The notes below the pieces were generated by a model. The model saw only the letters and a list, made by a program, of their open reading frames with translations. It made no database searches and was not told the origin of the DNA. From NCBI RefSeq assembly GCF_020089495.2, contig NZ_JAIRCA020000018.1, positions 1 through 43,210 of the forward strand: a stretch of 43,210 bases of DNA, read 5' to 3'. This stretch comes from Streptococcus mitis subsp. hohhotensis. GTDB lineage: Bacteria; Bacillota; Bacilli; Lactobacillales; Streptococcaceae. The position numbers and the translations under genes are program-made. Positions 8,074-17,003 of the stretch are shown one piece after another. Each line of letters begins with the position of its first letter. The stretch's first letter is position 1.

Positions 8074-8805
8074 CTACATACTTAAGCCACCATCAATGGC
8101 AACCACTTGACCAGTTAGATAATCTTGGCCTGCTAAAAATACTGTTAAATCTGCAACCTGCTCTGCCTGCCCAAATGCTTTCATAGGAATTTGCGCCAGC
8201 ATAGCATCTTTCACCTTGTCTGATAGAACAGCTGTCATATCGGATTCAATCATTCCTGGTGCAATAGCATTAACCCTGATATTGCGATTGGCCACTTCAC
8301 GCGCCACAGACTTGGTAAAACCAATCAAACCAGCCTTAGAAGCAGCATAGTTAGCTTGACCGATATTTCCCATCAAACCAACAACACTAGACATATTAAT
8401 GATAGCACCTTCTCTAGCTTTTATCATCGGTTTCAAGACTGATTGTGTCATGTTAAAAGCCCCAGTCAGGTTAACCTTGAGAACTTTTTCAAAATCCGCT
8501 TCTGTCATCTTGAGCATAAGGGTATCTTGGGTAATTCCTGCATTGTTGACCAAAACATCTACTGAACCCAACTCTACAATAGCTTGATCAACCATACGCT
8601 TAGCGTCTGCAAAATCTGATACATCTCCTGAAATGGGAACTACCTTGACACCATAGTTTGAAAACTCAGTTAACAAATCCTCTGAGATTGTCCCACGACT
8701 GTTTAAGACAATGTTGGCTCCTGCTTGAGCAAACTTGTGGGCGATGGCAAGACCAATTCCACGACTCGAACCTGTAATAAAGATATTTTTATTTTCTAGT
8801 TGCAT
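8074..8805 (-). CDS. fabG: 3-oxoacyl-ACP reductase FabG
   Basis: FabG reduces 3-oxoacyl-ACP with NADPH. The 243-residue short-chain dehydrogenase has the cofactor loop TGSSRGIG (residues 11-18), the NNAG motif (88-91), and the catalytic Ser141, Tyr154 and Lys158 (YAASK). The C-terminal part ends with the family's DGGLSM. It lies 40 bases after fabD and 21 bases before fabF in the operon. Confidence 0.98.
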   Translation of the reverse strand: MQLENKNIFITGSSRGIGLAIAHKFAQAGANIVLNSRGTISEDLLTEFSNYGVKVVPISGDVSDFADAKRMVDQAIVELGSVDVLVNNAGITQDTLMLKMTEADFEKVLKVNLTGAFNMTQSVLKPMIKAREGAIINMSSVVGLMGNIGQANYAASKAGLIGFTKSVAREVANRNIRVNAIAPGMIESDMTAVLSDKVKDAMLAQIPMKAFGQAEQVADLTVFLAGQDYLTGQVVAIDGGLSM

Positions 8806-8845
8806 TCTTTTCTCCTGTTTCCTCTTGTATTTATGGGAGAAGGGA

Positions 8846-9769
8846 TTATTTATTTTCTAGCAAGGCTTCCAAGCTCGCCTTATCTTCGACATTGGCTAGT
8901 TTAGCTGTTTTATCAATTTTTTTGACAAAGCCTGACAAGACTTTCCCCGGTCCAATCTCGATAAAGTTGGTTATGCCTGCTTCTTGCATAACCGCAATAC
9001 TTTCATAGAAACGAACTGGCTCCTTGACCTGACGCGTCAAGAGTTGAGCAATGTCTTCTTTTTGCATAATTGCAGCTTCTGTATTGCCGACTAGGGGACA
9101 AGTAAAATCTGAAAAACTTACTTGAACTAGAGTTTCAGCTAGTTTCTGGCTAGCAGGCTCAAGGAGAGCGGTATGAAAAGGTCCTGAAACCTTGAGAGGA
9201 ATCAAGCGTTTGGCACCTGCTTCTTGCAAGAGTTCAACAGCTCGATCAACTGCAGCCACTTCTCCACCAATCACAATTTGTGCAGGTGTATTATAGTTGG
9301 CTGGGGTAACCACTCCAAGTTCAGAGGCTTTTTGACAAGCTTCTTCAATGACCTCTACTGGTGTATTAAGAACTGCCACCATCTTACCAGAGCCAGCAGG
9401 GGCCGCTTCTTCCATATAGGCTCCACGCTTAGCAATCAAGGCAATCGCATCTTCAAAATCCAAGGCGCCACTGGCCACCAAGGCAGAGTATTCTCCAAGA
9501 GACAAACCAGCAACCATATCAGGCTGATAGCCCTTTTCTTGCAATAAACGGTAAATAGCAACTGAAGTTGCTAAAATAGCTGGTTGCGTATAGCGGGTCT
9601 GATTGAGTTTTGCTTCTTCCCTATCGATGAGATGACGCAAATCATAACCGAGCACCTGACTCGCTTGATCAATCGTTTCTTTAACAATAGGGTAGTGATC
9701 ATATAAATCACGGCCCATACCTAGATACTGGGCACCTTGGCCAGCAAATAAAAAGGCTGTTTTAGTCAT
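8846..9769 (-). CDS. fabD: Malonyl-CoA:ACP transacylase
   Basis: FabD transfers malonyl groups from CoA to ACP. The 307-residue acyltransferase has the FAGQGAQYLGMG motif at residues 8-19, the nucleophile serine 90 in GLSLGEYSA, and the catalytic histidine near 198 in GPFHTALL. The start overlaps the end of fabK by eight bases, so translation is likely coupled. It is one of the most operon-bound genes of the cluster. Confidence 0.98.
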   Translation of the reverse strand: MTKTAFLFAGQGAQYLGMGRDLYDHYPIVKETIDQASQVLGYDLRHLIDREEAKLNQTRYTQPAILATSVAIYRLLQEKGYQPDMVAGLSLGEYSALVASGALDFEDAIALIAKRGAYMEEAAPAGSGKMVAVLNTPVEVIEEACQKASELGVVTPANYNTPAQIVIGGEVAAVDRAVELLQEAGAKRLIPLKVSGPFHTALLEPASQKLAETLVQVSFSDFTCPLVGNTEAAIMQKEDIAQLLTRQVKEPVRFYESIAVMQEAGITNFIEIGPGKVLSGFVKKIDKTAKLANVEDKASLEALLENK

Positions 9770-10736
9770 TTCTTACAACTCCTGCCCAACGAGAGGCTTC
9801 TTCTTGAATTTTCTTAGCTGCTCCGTAATACAAATCTTTTAGAATTTCTTCAACTGTTTCTTCTTTAGAAACAAGTCCTGCAATTTGACCTGCCATAACA
9901 GATCCACCATCCACATCTCCGTGAACAACCGCTTTGGCTAGCGCACCCGCTCCCATTTGTTCAAAGATTTCCAAATCAGGATTTTCTTGTTTAAAGGCAT
10001 CTTTTTCAGCTTTTTCAAAATCACGAGTCAACTGATTTTTAATTGCACGAACAGCATGGCCAAAGTGTTGAGCTGAAATCGTAGTATCAATATCTCTAGC
10101 TTTTAAGATCTTGGCCTTATAATTTGGATGGGCATTAGACTCTTTTGCAACGACGAAACGAGTTCCAACCTGAACAGCCTCTGCACCTAGCATAAAGCCA
10201 GCCGCAGCACCTTCACCATCAGCAATCCCTCCTGCAGCAATAACAGGAATAGATACAGCAGCAGCTACCTGGCGCACCAAGGTCATGGTTGTTAATTTCC
10301 CAATATGTCCCCCAGCTTCCATTCCTTCTGCAATGACGGCGTCCGCCCCAATTTTTTCCATGCGTTTGGCTAGGGCAACACTTGGTACAACTGGAATAAC
10401 CGTAATCCCTGCTTCATGGAAGCGTTCCATGTATTTACCTGGATTTCCTGCGCCTGTTGTCACTACTTTAACACCTTCCTCGATAACGAGGTCTACAATA
10501 TCTTCCACAAAGGGAGACAAGAGCATGATGTTGACACCAAAGGGTTTATCAGTCAATGATTTGATTTTATCAATACTTGCCTTGACAACTTCTTTAGGGG
10601 CATTCCCCCCACCGATAATGCCTAGTCCTCCAGCCTTGGAAACAGCCCCTGCCAAATCACCATCAGCGACCCAGGCCATTCCTCCTTGGAAAATAGGATA
10701 ATCAATGTTCAATAATTCTGTAATACGCGTTTTCAT
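9762..10736 (-). CDS. fabK: Enoyl-ACP reductase II (flavoprotein)
   Basis: FabK reduces trans-2-enoyl-ACP using FMN and NADH. It is the streptococcal alternative to FabI and is insensitive to triclosan. The 324-residue TIM-barrel protein resembles nitropropane dioxygenases: PIFQGGMAWVADG at the N-terminus, GVNIMLLSPF, and phosphate-binding stretches such as VIAAGGIADGEG near 165-180. No fabI is present in the window. It is the first gene after acpP. A FabT-type operator and an attenuator-like hairpin stand in the 117-base gap upstream, so it begins a partly independent transcript. Confidence 0.98.
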   Translation of the reverse strand: MKTRITELLNIDYPIFQGGMAWVADGDLAGAVSKAGGLGIIGGGNAPKEVVKASIDKIKSLTDKPFGVNIMLLSPFVEDIVDLVIEEGVKVVTTGAGNPGKYMERFHEAGITVIPVVPSVALAKRMEKIGADAVIAEGMEAGGHIGKLTTMTLVRQVAAAVSIPVIAAGGIADGEGAAAGFMLGAEAVQVGTRFVVAKESNAHPNYKAKILKARDIDTTISAQHFGHAVRAIKNQLTRDFEKAEKDAFKQENPDLEIFEQMGAGALAKAVVHGDVDGGSVMAGQIAGLVSKEETVEEILKDLYYGAAKKIQEEASRWAGVVRND

Positions 10737-10782
10737 AGTGCCTCCATCGTTTCTTGCTTACGTAATAGTTCGATACCGTCAT

Positions 10783-10799
10783 AATTTGACAATCAAACT
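10783..10799 (-). promoter_or_regulatory. FabT operator upstream of fabK
   Basis: AGTTTGATTGTCAAATT on the minus strand matches the FabT palindrome TTTGA-N3-TCAAA described for pneumococcal fab genes. It lies 47 bases upstream of the fabK start. FabT with long-chain acyl-ACP would repress here. Confidence 0.85.
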
Positions 10800-10814
10800 A
10801 TTGCCTAAACAAGA

Positions 10815-10834
10815 GGGAGCGGGTTTCCCTACTC
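10815..10834 (-). terminator. Attenuator-like hairpin between acpP and fabK
   Basis: GGAGTAGGGAAACCCGCTCC (minus strand) folds into a short GC stem and is followed by CTCTTGTTT, a poor T-run. It may end part of the transcription after acpP, or process the transcript, so that acpP exceeds the downstream genes. The mechanism is inferred. Confidence 0.5.
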
Positions 10835-10853
10835 CTTCTATCTTCTATTCTGC

Positions 10854-11078
10854 TTATTTTGTTTGCTCTTCAACGTAGGCAACCAAGTCACCAACTGTTT
10901 TCAAATCATCTTCTGCTTCGATTTGGATATCAAAAGCATCTTCAATTTCTGAGATTACTTGGAACAAGTCCAATGAATCTGCGTCCAAATCATCAAAAGT
11001 TGATTCAAGTGTTACTTCTGATGCGTCTTTTCCAAGTTCTTCAACGATAATTTCTTGTACTTTTTCAAATACTGCCAT
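10854..11078 (-). CDS. acpP: Acyl carrier protein
   Basis: ACP carries growing acyl chains on a phosphopantetheine arm. The 74-residue acidic protein has the attachment serine 35 in the [11 protein letters not shown] motif and the usual four-helix pattern. Its position between fabH and fabK indicates this is the fatty-acid ACP rather than the D-alanyl carrier DltC. AAGGAG precedes the ATG. The gene lies 59 bases after fabH and is probably cotranscribed with fabT-fabH. Confidence 0.97.
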   Translation of the reverse strand: MAVFEKVQEIIVEELGKDASEVTLESTFDDLDADSLDLFQVISEIEDAFDIQIEAEDDLKTVGDLVAYVEEQTK

Positions 11079-11137
11079 GATAGGACTCCTTTAAAATAAA
11101 TAGTTTTTTTATAACAATGTGTTCACCACATGATTAC

Positions 11138-12112
11138 CTAAATTGTAAGAATGAGTGTGCCCCAGGTCAAGCCTCCACCGAAGCCTGATAGCAGAACAGT
11201 TTGGCTACCATCTAAATGGATGAGGCCTTGTTCTACACACTCTGAAAGTAAAATCGGGATACTGGCTGCACTGGTATTGCCATATTCCATCATATTGGCT
11301 GGAAGTTTGGCTCGGTCGACACCGATTTTTCTAGCCATCTTATCCAAAATACGGTCATTAGCCTGATGAAGTAGCAGATAATCCAAGTCTGTCGCCTCTA
11401 TAGGAGATTCATCAATAGTCTGTTTGATAGACTTGGCTACATCTCGAATAGCAAAATCAAAGACTGCGCGTCCATCCATCTTCAAAAATGAATCTGTACT
11501 TTCTTGCTCTGAAAATGGAGAATGCAAGCCTGAATGTCCATACGTCAGACATTCACTACGACTTCCATCGCTATTGAGGCTCTCAGCCAAGAAATGCTCT
11601 TGCTCGCTAGCTTCTAGCAAGACACCACCAGCACCATCTCCGAACAAGACAGCTGTTGAGCGGTCAGACCAGTCCAAAGATTTTGACATAGTTTCACTAG
11701 CGATAACTAAACCCTTGCGATATGTTCCTGAAGAAATGAACTTTTCTGCAGTTGATAGAGCAAATACAAATCCACTGCAAGCAGCTGTTAGGTCAAAAGC
11801 AAAAGCTTTTTTTGCACCAATATTAGCTTGGACACGAGCAGCTGTAGAGGGCATCATCGAATCTGGAGTAATGGTAGCTAGGATGATAAAATCCAACTCC
11901 TCCCCTGTGATTCCAGCTTTTGCCATCAGTTTCTTAGCAACCTCTGTAGCCAAATCACTAGTAGATTCAGTTCTTGAAATATGCCTTTGTCGTATTCCCG
12001 TCCGACTTGAAATCCACTCATCATTGGTATCCATAATCTGAGCCAAATCATGATTTGTAACCACTTGCTCTGGCACATAATGAGCAACCTGGCTTATTTT
12101 TGCAAAAGCCAT
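11138..12112 (-). CDS. fabH: 3-oxoacyl-ACP synthase III (FabH)
   Basis: FabH starts fatty-acid synthesis by condensing acetyl-CoA with malonyl-ACP. The 324-residue product shows the triad of the family: cysteine 112 in LTAACSGF, histidine near 250 in LLLHQAN, and asparagine near 280 in YGNTSAAS. The ATG overlaps the fabT stop (TAATG), so the repressor and first enzyme are translationally coupled. Initiation level and its repressor are therefore produced together. Confidence 0.98.
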   Translation of the reverse strand: MAFAKISQVAHYVPEQVVTNHDLAQIMDTNDEWISSRTGIRQRHISRTESTSDLATEVAKKLMAKAGITGEELDFIILATITPDSMMPSTAARVQANIGAKKAFAFDLTAACSGFVFALSTAEKFISSGTYRKGLVIASETMSKSLDWSDRSTAVLFGDGAGGVLLEASEQEHFLAESLNSDGSRSECLTYGHSGLHSPFSEQESTDSFLKMDGRAVFDFAIRDVAKSIKQTIDESPIEATDLDYLLLHQANDRILDKMARKIGVDRAKLPANMMEYGNTSAASIPILLSECVEQGLIHLDGSQTVLLSGFGGGLTWGTLILTI

Positions 12113-12546
12113 TATCTCAAATCCTCCAAAAATTGATAAAGATTAGTCAAACCTTTGCTCATAACCTCAATTTCTTGCTTACTCATACCATCAATGATTT
12201 TTTCAACCATGGCCTTGTGGAAGCGTTTATGTAGCCTATGAACCAAGCGACCTTTCTTTGTCAAATGCAGATGCACCACACGTCGATCATGTTCTGAACG
12301 AATGCGTTCAATGTAACCCTTGCGTTCGAGATTATTCAAACTAGTCGTCACTGTCCCAAGAGTCACCATCAACTCTTTTGACACTTGACTTGGTGTCACA
12401 TCTGGAACTTTTCCAATCACATCAATCGTATGCATTTCTTTGATGGAGATATCCTTGAAACGACTACCCCTCAAGCTAACTTCCTCGATAACGAGGACAT
12501 TGTTAAATATAGATGTTAAATATTCATTAATACGTTGGTAGTCCAA
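12112..12546 (-). CDS. fabT: MarR-family fatty acid synthesis repressor FabT
   Basis: FabT is the MarR-type repressor of streptococcal fab genes, with long-chain acyl-ACP as corepressor. The 144 residues form a winged helix-turn-helix: recognition region [20 protein letters not shown], then the wing with [21 protein letters not shown], flanked by dimer helices. Its own promoter has a FabT-like site downstream of the -10, suggesting autoregulation. It is the first gene of the fabT-fabH-acpP unit; fabM, upstream on the same strand, is transcribed separately or reads into it. Confidence 0.96.
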   Translation of the reverse strand: MDYQRINEYLTSIFNNVLVIEEVSLRGSRFKDISIKEMHTIDVIGKVPDVTPSQVSKELMVTLGTVTTSLNNLERKGYIERIRSEHDRRVVHLHLTKKGRLVHRLHKRFHKAMVEKIIDGMSKQEIEVMSKGLTNLYQFLEDLR

Positions 12547-12572
12547 TCTTTCCTTCCCTCCTTTTCAAAAAA

Positions 12573-12631
12573 ACTTTTAGAATCAAAACATTTGACAAGA
12601 GAATTATATCAAACTTCAAAGAACGGTGCAA
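12573..12631 (-). promoter_or_regulatory. fabT promoter with FabT-like operator
   Basis: The -35 TTGCAC (12631-12626), a 17-base spacer and the -10 TATAAT (12608-12603) form a strong promoter. Downstream, GTTTTGATTCTAAAAGT (12589-12573) matches 13 of 16 defined positions of the FabT consensus ANTTTGATTATCAAATT. Binding there would block early transcription. The promoter is plain; the operator is a weaker match than the fabK one. Confidence 0.75.
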
Positions 12632-12639
12632 GTATTTTT

Positions 12640-13425
12640 TTATTTTCCTATAAATTTAGGTCTTCTTCTCTCCGAATGAGCCCGAACACCTTCTTTGAAA
12701 TCCTCTGTTTGAGCTAGTGATTCCTGTAGGTTCAGTTCTAAAGCGGCATAATCTTGCCAATCTTTAAATTGGCTCTCCCAAACCAACTTCTTAATGGCAG
12801 CATAAGAATTAGCTGAGCCACGTCTTAATTTTTTAAGAAGCTGTTCTCTGGTTTTTTCTAGTTTGTCAGCTTCACAGACACGATAAACAAGACCCCACTC
12901 CAGAGCTTTATCTGCAGTTAAAGCCTCTCCTGTCATAGCTAGTTGAGCAGCTCGCGTCACACCAATACTTCGGCTCAAGAGATGAATTCCTCCTGCATCT
13001 GGAGCCAAGCCAACTCCGACAAAGGCCTGGATAAACTTAGCCTTATCAGTCGCTAGACAGAAATCTGCGGCAACAGCCACATTAGCTGCAGCACCTGCAA
13101 CAGCCACATCTACCTCCATTAAAATAGGTTTGGCTATTTGTTTGATTTTATAAGAAATAGTATTGACCAATTCTGCGATTTTCGTCAATGATGGAATATC
13201 ATCCTCATCGACTGCTCGCTTCATCTCTACCAAATCTCCCCCAACTGAGAAAACTTTTCCATTAGCATTAATCAAGATAAAATGCACAGCAGGATCCTTC
13301 TCTGCCAAAGTCAGTGCTTCTAAAATCTCCTCACACATGGGGATGTGAAAGCCATTTGCAACCTCAGGACGGTTCAAGGTAAGAATTGCCAAGTCCTCAT
13401 CAAGCTGATAAATAATGTGTTCCAT
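12640..13425 (-). CDS. fabM: Trans-2-decenoyl-ACP isomerase FabM
   Basis: FabM converts trans-2- to cis-3-decenoyl-ACP and so creates unsaturated fatty acids in streptococci that lack FabA. The 261-residue crotonase-superfamily protein has the N-terminal [19 protein letters not shown] segment, an oxyanion-hole stretch with [12 protein letters not shown] near residues 58-69, and [20 protein letters not shown] near 106-125. Gene order places it immediately upstream of fabT, as in pneumococcus. AAGGAG precedes the ATG at 13425. A RUP element lies 30 bases upstream and lengthens the leader. Confidence 0.95.
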   Translation of the reverse strand: MEHIIYQLDEDLAILTLNRPEVANGFHIPMCEEILEALTLAEKDPAVHFILINANGKVFSVGGDLVEMKRAVDEDDIPSLTKIAELVNTISYKIKQIAKPILMEVDVAVAGAAANVAVAADFCLATDKAKFIQAFVGVGLAPDAGGIHLLSRSIGVTRAAQLAMTGEALTADKALEWGLVYRVCEADKLEKTREQLLKKLRRGSANSYAAIKKLVWESQFKDWQDYAALELNLQESLAQTEDFKEGVRAHSERRRPKFIGK

Positions 13426-13454
13426 CAGGGCTCCTTTTTATTTTATAAGCAGTT

Positions 13455-13562
13455 TATACTCTTCGAAAATCAAATTCAAACCACGTCAGCTTCGCCTTGC
13501 CGTACTCAAGTACTGTCTACGGCTAGCTTCCTAGTTTGCTCTTTGATTTTCATTGAGTATTA
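13455..13562. repeat. RUP element (first copy)
   Basis: The core 13456-13560 is 105 bp and is bounded by TA, with imperfect terminal inverted repeats (ATACTCTTCGAAAATC and GATTTTCATTGAGTAT). This is the known pneumococcal RUP, a non-autonomous element thought to be mobilised by an IS630-type transposase. A near-identical copy in inverted orientation lies at 40839-40943. It is inserted between the fabM promoter and the gene. Confidence 0.9.
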
Positions 13563-13565
13563 AAT

Positions 13566-13608
13566 TATTTTATTTTCAAAGTATATCTTTTTTAAAACTT
13601 GAAAGCAA
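13566..13608 (-). promoter_or_regulatory. Candidate fabM promoter with FabT-like box
   Basis: TTGCTT (13608-13603), 17 bases, TATACT (13585-13580) forms a fair sigma-A promoter for fabM. ACTTTGAAAATAAAATA (13582-13566) overlaps the -10 and matches 12 of 16 positions of the FabT consensus, but its right half is poor. With the RUP, the fabM leader would be about 150 bases. The remaining part of the 315-base gap up to 13740 holds the divergent aspartate kinase promoter and nothing else I recognise. Confidence 0.5.
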
Positions 13609-13682
13609 GAAAAAATCGACTGAAAGTGTCTCGGCCGATTAAGAAGACTCGCTTTATCCTAGAAAGCATCTTATTTTCTTCA

Positions 13683-13711
13683 TTGAAAAAAGGCCTTCTT
13701 TCTGCTATAAT
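13683..13711 (+). promoter_or_regulatory. Aspartate kinase promoter
   Basis: TTGAAA (13683-13688) and TATAAT (13706-13711) are separated by 17 bases. An AGGAG ribosome binding site follows, with the ATG at 13741. No lysine riboswitch or T-box is visible in the short leader. Confidence 0.85.
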
Positions 13712-13740
13712 CGTATAAAATACTTACTTTAGGAGTTCTT

Positions 13741-15105
13741 ATGAAAGTTGTTAAATTTGGAGGTAGCTCTCTTGCCTCTGCTAGTCAATTAGAAAAAGTT
13801 TTAAACATCGTCAAAAGCGATTCAGAGCGTCGTTTTGTAGTTGTTTCTGCGCCTGGTAAACGCAATGCTGAAGATACTAAGGTTACGGATGCCTTAATTA
13901 AATACTACCGCGACTATGTTGCTGGTAACGATATTAGCAAGAGTCAAAACTGGATTATAGACCGCTATGCTGCCATGGTTAGTGAATTGGGACTGAAACC
14001 AGCTGTTCTAGAGAAAATTTCAAAAAGCATTCGTGCCTTGGCCACTCTTCCTATCGAAGAAAACGAATTTCTCTACGATACTTTCCTAGCAGCGGGTGAA
14101 AACAACAATGCCAAATTGATTGCTGCCTACTTTAATCAAAATGGGATTGATGCACGCTATGTGCATCCTAGAGAAGCTGGTATTGTGGTCACAAGTGAGC
14201 CTGGTCACGCTCGCATCATTCCATCAAGTTATGACAAGATTGAAGAATTAACAAACACAAATGAAGTCCTTGTCATTCCTGGTTTCTTTGGGGTTACCAA
14301 GGAAAATCAAATCTGTACCTTCTCACGTGGAGGATCAGACATTACAGGTTCTATCATTGCTGCCGGTGTTAAGGCAGACCTCTATGAAAACTTTACAGAC
14401 GTTGATGGTATCTTTGCGGCTCACCCTGGTATTATCCACCAACCACACTCAATCCCTGAGTTGACCTACCGTGAAATGCGCGAGTTGGCCTATGCAGGTT
14501 TCTCAGTTCTTCATGACGAAGCCCTTCTTCCTGCCTACCGTGGAAAAATCCCTCTCGTTATCAAGAATACCAACAATCCTGACCATCCAGGTACTCGTAT
14601 CGTTCTAAAACATAGTAGTGATGAATTTCCAGTTGTGGGAATTGCTGGTGACTCAGGCTTTGTCAGCATCAACATGTCGAAATACCTCATGAACCGTGAG
14701 GTTGGATTTGGACGCAAGGTTCTTCAAATCCTTGAAGATCTTAACATCGGTTGGGAACATATGCCAACAGGTATCGACGATCTTTCAATCATCCTCCGTT
14801 CTCGCGAACTAACTCCTATCAAGGAAGAAGAAATCCTTCGTCAGTTGGTTCAAAAGGCTGAAGTAGACCATGCAGAAATCGAACACGACCTTTCTATCAT
14901 TATGATTGTTGGAGAAAAGATGAAGAGCCATATCGGAGTAACTGCTACTGCAACACGTGCTCTATCTGAAAATAAGATCAACATCCAGATGATGTCTCAA
15001 GGTTCTAGTGAAGTATCTATTATGTTTGTTGTCCATAAGGACCAAGAGAAAGCAGCTATTAAAGCCCTTTACAATGCCTTTTTCGGTGAAAGTAAGGAAG
15101 ACTAA
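13741..15105 (+). CDS. Aspartate kinase
   Basis: Aspartate kinase phosphorylates aspartate, the first step to lysine, threonine and methionine. The 454-residue product begins with the kinase signature MKVVKFGGSSLAS, has FSRGGSDITGS near residue 198 for substrate binding, and ends in two ACT domains (around SFVS..NMSKYLMNREVGFGRK-type and IMIVGEKMKSHIGVTA) that usually bind feedback amino acids. The gene is monofunctional, without a homoserine dehydrogenase part. It is followed two bases later by the DUF956 gene, so the two are likely cotranscribed. I do not assign lysC or thrA because feedback type cannot be told. Confidence 0.95.
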   Translation: MKVVKFGGSSLASASQLEKVLNIVKSDSERRFVVVSAPGKRNAEDTKVTDALIKYYRDYVAGNDISKSQNWIIDRYAAMVSELGLKPAVLEKISKSIRALATLPIEENEFLYDTFLAAGENNNAKLIAAYFNQNGIDARYVHPREAGIVVTSEPGHARIIPSSYDKIEELTNTNEVLVIPGFFGVTKENQICTFSRGGSDITGSIIAAGVKADLYENFTDVDGIFAAHPGIIHQPHSIPELTYREMRELAYAGFSVLHDEALLPAYRGKIPLVIKNTNNPDHPGTRIVLKHSSDEFPVVGIAGDSGFVSINMSKYLMNREVGFGRKVLQILEDLNIGWEHMPTGIDDLSIILRSRELTPIKEEEILRQLVQKAEVDHAEIEHDLSIIMIVGEKMKSHIGVTATATRALSENKINIQMMSQGSSEVSIMFVVHKDQEKAAIKALYNAFFGESKED

Positions 15106-15107
15106 GC

Positions 15108-15479
15108 ATGGCTCAATCACTTAACAAAACAGTGCTTCTCAATACAACAGGCACCTCCTACCTCTCTATAGCTGGAAAAGTTGGGAAATTTCTTGTCGGA
15201 GATCAAGCTCTGGAATTTTACCCAGATGTCAATGTTGAACAATTTATCCAGATTCCTTGGAGCCATATCAACCAAATTGGAGCTAATGTTACTGGTCGCA
15301 AAATCAGTCGCCACTTCGAAGTCTTTACAGACAGAGGAAAATTCCTCTTTGCCTCAAAAGACTCAGGTGCCATTCTTAAAATTGCTCGCGAAAAACTGGG
15401 CAATGACAAGGTCGTCAAGCTTCCTACCCTGATTCAGACAATTAGCCAAAAATTTAAAAATCTATTTGCAAAAAAGTAG
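15108..15479 (+). CDS. DUF956 family protein
   Basis: The 123-residue product resembles DUF956 proteins of lactic acid bacteria, members of which (ManO) occur beside mannose-type phosphotransferase genes. It contains a PH-like beta-rich core (TSYLSIAGKVGKFLVGDQALEFYP, IPWSHINQIGANV) and a basic C-terminus. No signal peptide or membrane segment is seen. Here it has no phosphotransferase neighbour; it follows aspartate kinase by two bases. The -35 of the serS leader promoter lies inside its last codons. Its function is not established. Confidence 0.8.
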   Translation: MAQSLNKTVLLNTTGTSYLSIAGKVGKFLVGDQALEFYPDVNVEQFIQIPWSHINQIGANVTGRKISRHFEVFTDRGKFLFASKDSGAILKIAREKLGNDKVVKLPTLIQTISQKFKNLFAKK

Positions 15480-15494
15480 AAACTTTAGTATAAT
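15466..15494 (+). promoter_or_regulatory. Promoter of the serS T-box leader
   Basis: TTGCAA (15466-15471), inside the end of the DUF956 coding region, and TATAAT (15489-15494) are separated by 17 bases. Transcription would start at about 15501, next to stem I of the T-box. Confidence 0.8.
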
Positions 15495-15499
15495 CATAG

Positions 15500-15677
15500 C
15501 AACGGATAAGTAGGTTATCTTCTTCTTTCAGAAAGTCTGCGGATGCTGCGAGCAGATAGGAGGGATAGGTGAAATTCTACCGTTAGTAACAATTACATAC
15601 ACAATCAAGTGCACACCTGTGAAGTTGGATGGAACCGTGGCCCTGCCACTCCAACGCTTTGTCAGGTGTGCTTTTTT
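15500..15677 (+). ncRNA. T-box leader controlling serS
   Basis: The leader has the parts of a T-box riboswitch. Stem I closes between AACGG (15501-15505) and CCGTT (15580-15584). The T-box sequence TGGAACCGTG stands at 15630-15639. A terminator made of GCACACCTG (15611-15619) and CAGGTGTGC (15663-15671) is followed by TTTTTT. A UCU serine codon at 15576-15578 is a candidate specifier. Uncharged tRNA-Ser would pair with it and stabilise the antiterminator, turning on serS. The specifier choice is inferred. Confidence 0.92.
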
Positions 15678-15692
15678 CATAAAGGAGTTCTT

Positions 15693-16967
15693 ATGTTAGA
15701 TATCAAACGTATTCGTACAGACTTTGATGCTGTCGCAGAAAAATTGGCTACACGTGGTGTAGATGCTGCTATCTTAAACGAGATGAAAGAAATCGATGCC
15801 AAACGTCGTGACATTTTGGTTAAGGTTGAAACTCTCAAAGCAGAACGCAACACAGTTTCAGCTGAGATTGCCCAAGCTAAGCGCAACAAGGAAAATGCAG
15901 ATGACAAGATTGCTGCCATGCAAACCCTATCTGCTGAGGTCAAAGCTTTGGATGCTGAATTGGCAGACATCGATGCTAAATTGACAGAATTTACCACTAC
16001 TCTTCCAAATATCCCTGCTGACAGCGTTCCTGTTGGGGCTGATGAAGATGACAATGTGGAAGTTCGCCGTTGGGGTACTCCACGCGAGTTCGATTTCGAG
16101 CCAAAAGCCCACTGGGATCTGGGTGAAGATCTTGGTATCCTTGACTGGGAACGCGGTGGTAAGGTAACGGGTGCTCGCTTCTTATTCTATAAAGGACTCG
16201 GTGCTCGTTTGGAACGTGCTCTCTATAACTTTATGTTGGATGAGCATGGTAAAGAAGGCTATACTGAAGTCATCACACCTTACATGGTTAACCACGATTC
16301 TATGTTTGGTACTGGTCAATATCCAAAATTCAAGGAAGATACTTTTGAATTGAGCGACAGCAATTATGTCCTTATTCCTACAGCTGAGGTTCCTCTGACA
16401 AACTACTACCGTGATGAAATCCTTGACGGTAAAGACCTGCCAATCTACTTCACTGCTATGAGTCCATCATTCCGTTCTGAGGCTGGTTCAGCTGGTCGTG
16501 ATACTCGTGGCTTGATTCGTTTGCACCAATTCCACAAGGTTGAAATGGTTAAATTTGCCAAACCAGAAGAATCTTACGAAGAATTGGAAAAAATGACAGC
16601 CAACGCTGAAAACATTCTTCAAAAACTCAACCTTCCATACCGTGTCGTTGCTCTCTCTACTGGGGATATGGGCTTCTCAGCTGCCAAGACTTACGACTTG
16701 GAAGTTTGGATTCCAGCGCAAAACAATTACCGTGAAATCTCAAGCTGTTCAAACACAGAAGATTTCCAAGCCCGTCGTGCTCAAATCCGTTACCGTGATG
16801 AAGCTGATGGCAAGGTTAAATTGCTCCACACCTTAAACGGTTCTGGACTTGCAGTTGGACGTACAGTGGCTGCTATTCTTGAAAACTATCAAAATGCAGA
16901 TGGTTCTGTGACCATCCCAGAAGCTCTTCGTCCTTACATGGGTGGAGCTGAAGTTATCAAACCATAA
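15693..16967 (+). CDS. serS: Seryl-tRNA synthetase
   Basis: SerRS charges tRNA-Ser. The true start is the ATG at 15693 after AAAGGAG; an in-frame reading from 15609 would run through the T-box terminator. The 424-residue product has the long N-terminal antiparallel coiled coil (about residues 27-105), which grips the variable arm of tRNA-Ser. The class II core follows: motif 2 [21 protein letters not shown] and motif 3 [19 protein letters not shown]. Length and motifs are standard. Expression is governed by the T-box upstream. Confidence 0.98.
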   Translation: MLDIKRIRTDFDAVAEKLATRGVDAAILNEMKEIDAKRRDILVKVETLKAERNTVSAEIAQAKRNKENADDKIAAMQTLSAEVKALDAELADIDAKLTEFTTTLPNIPADSVPVGADEDDNVEVRRWGTPREFDFEPKAHWDLGEDLGILDWERGGKVTGARFLFYKGLGARLERALYNFMLDEHGKEGYTEVITPYMVNHDSMFGTGQYPKFKEDTFELSDSNYVLIPTAEVPLTNYYRDEILDGKDLPIYFTAMSPSFRSEAGSAGRDTRGLIRLHQFHKVEMVKFAKPEESYEELEKMTANAENILQKLNLPYRVVALSTGDMGFSAAKTYDLEVWIPAQNNYREISSCSNTEDFQARRAQIRYRDEADGKVKLLHTLNGSGLAVGRTVAAILENYQNADGSVTIPEALRPYMGGAEVIKP

Positions 16968-16971
16968 AAAA

Positions 16972-17003
16972 TAAGGTTTAGCTATTTCTAGCTAGACCTT
17001 TTT
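16972..17003. terminator. Bidirectional terminator between serS and the TDT gene
   Basis: AAGGTTTAGCTA, TTTC, TAGCTAGACCTT forms a hairpin with T-rich flanks on both strands. It ends serS and overlaps the stop codon of the convergent transporter gene. Confidence 0.8.

Noticed and set aside
12583..12595. TCAAAACATTTGA inverted repeat near fabT as the FabT operator
   Set aside because: The half-sites have the reverse polarity to TTTGA-N3-TCAAA; the overlapping GTTTTGATTCTAAAAGT fits better.
15609..15692. N-terminal extension of serS to 15609
   Set aside because: It runs through the T-box antiterminator and terminator; the ATG at 15693 has a clear AAAGGAG and gives the normal protein.
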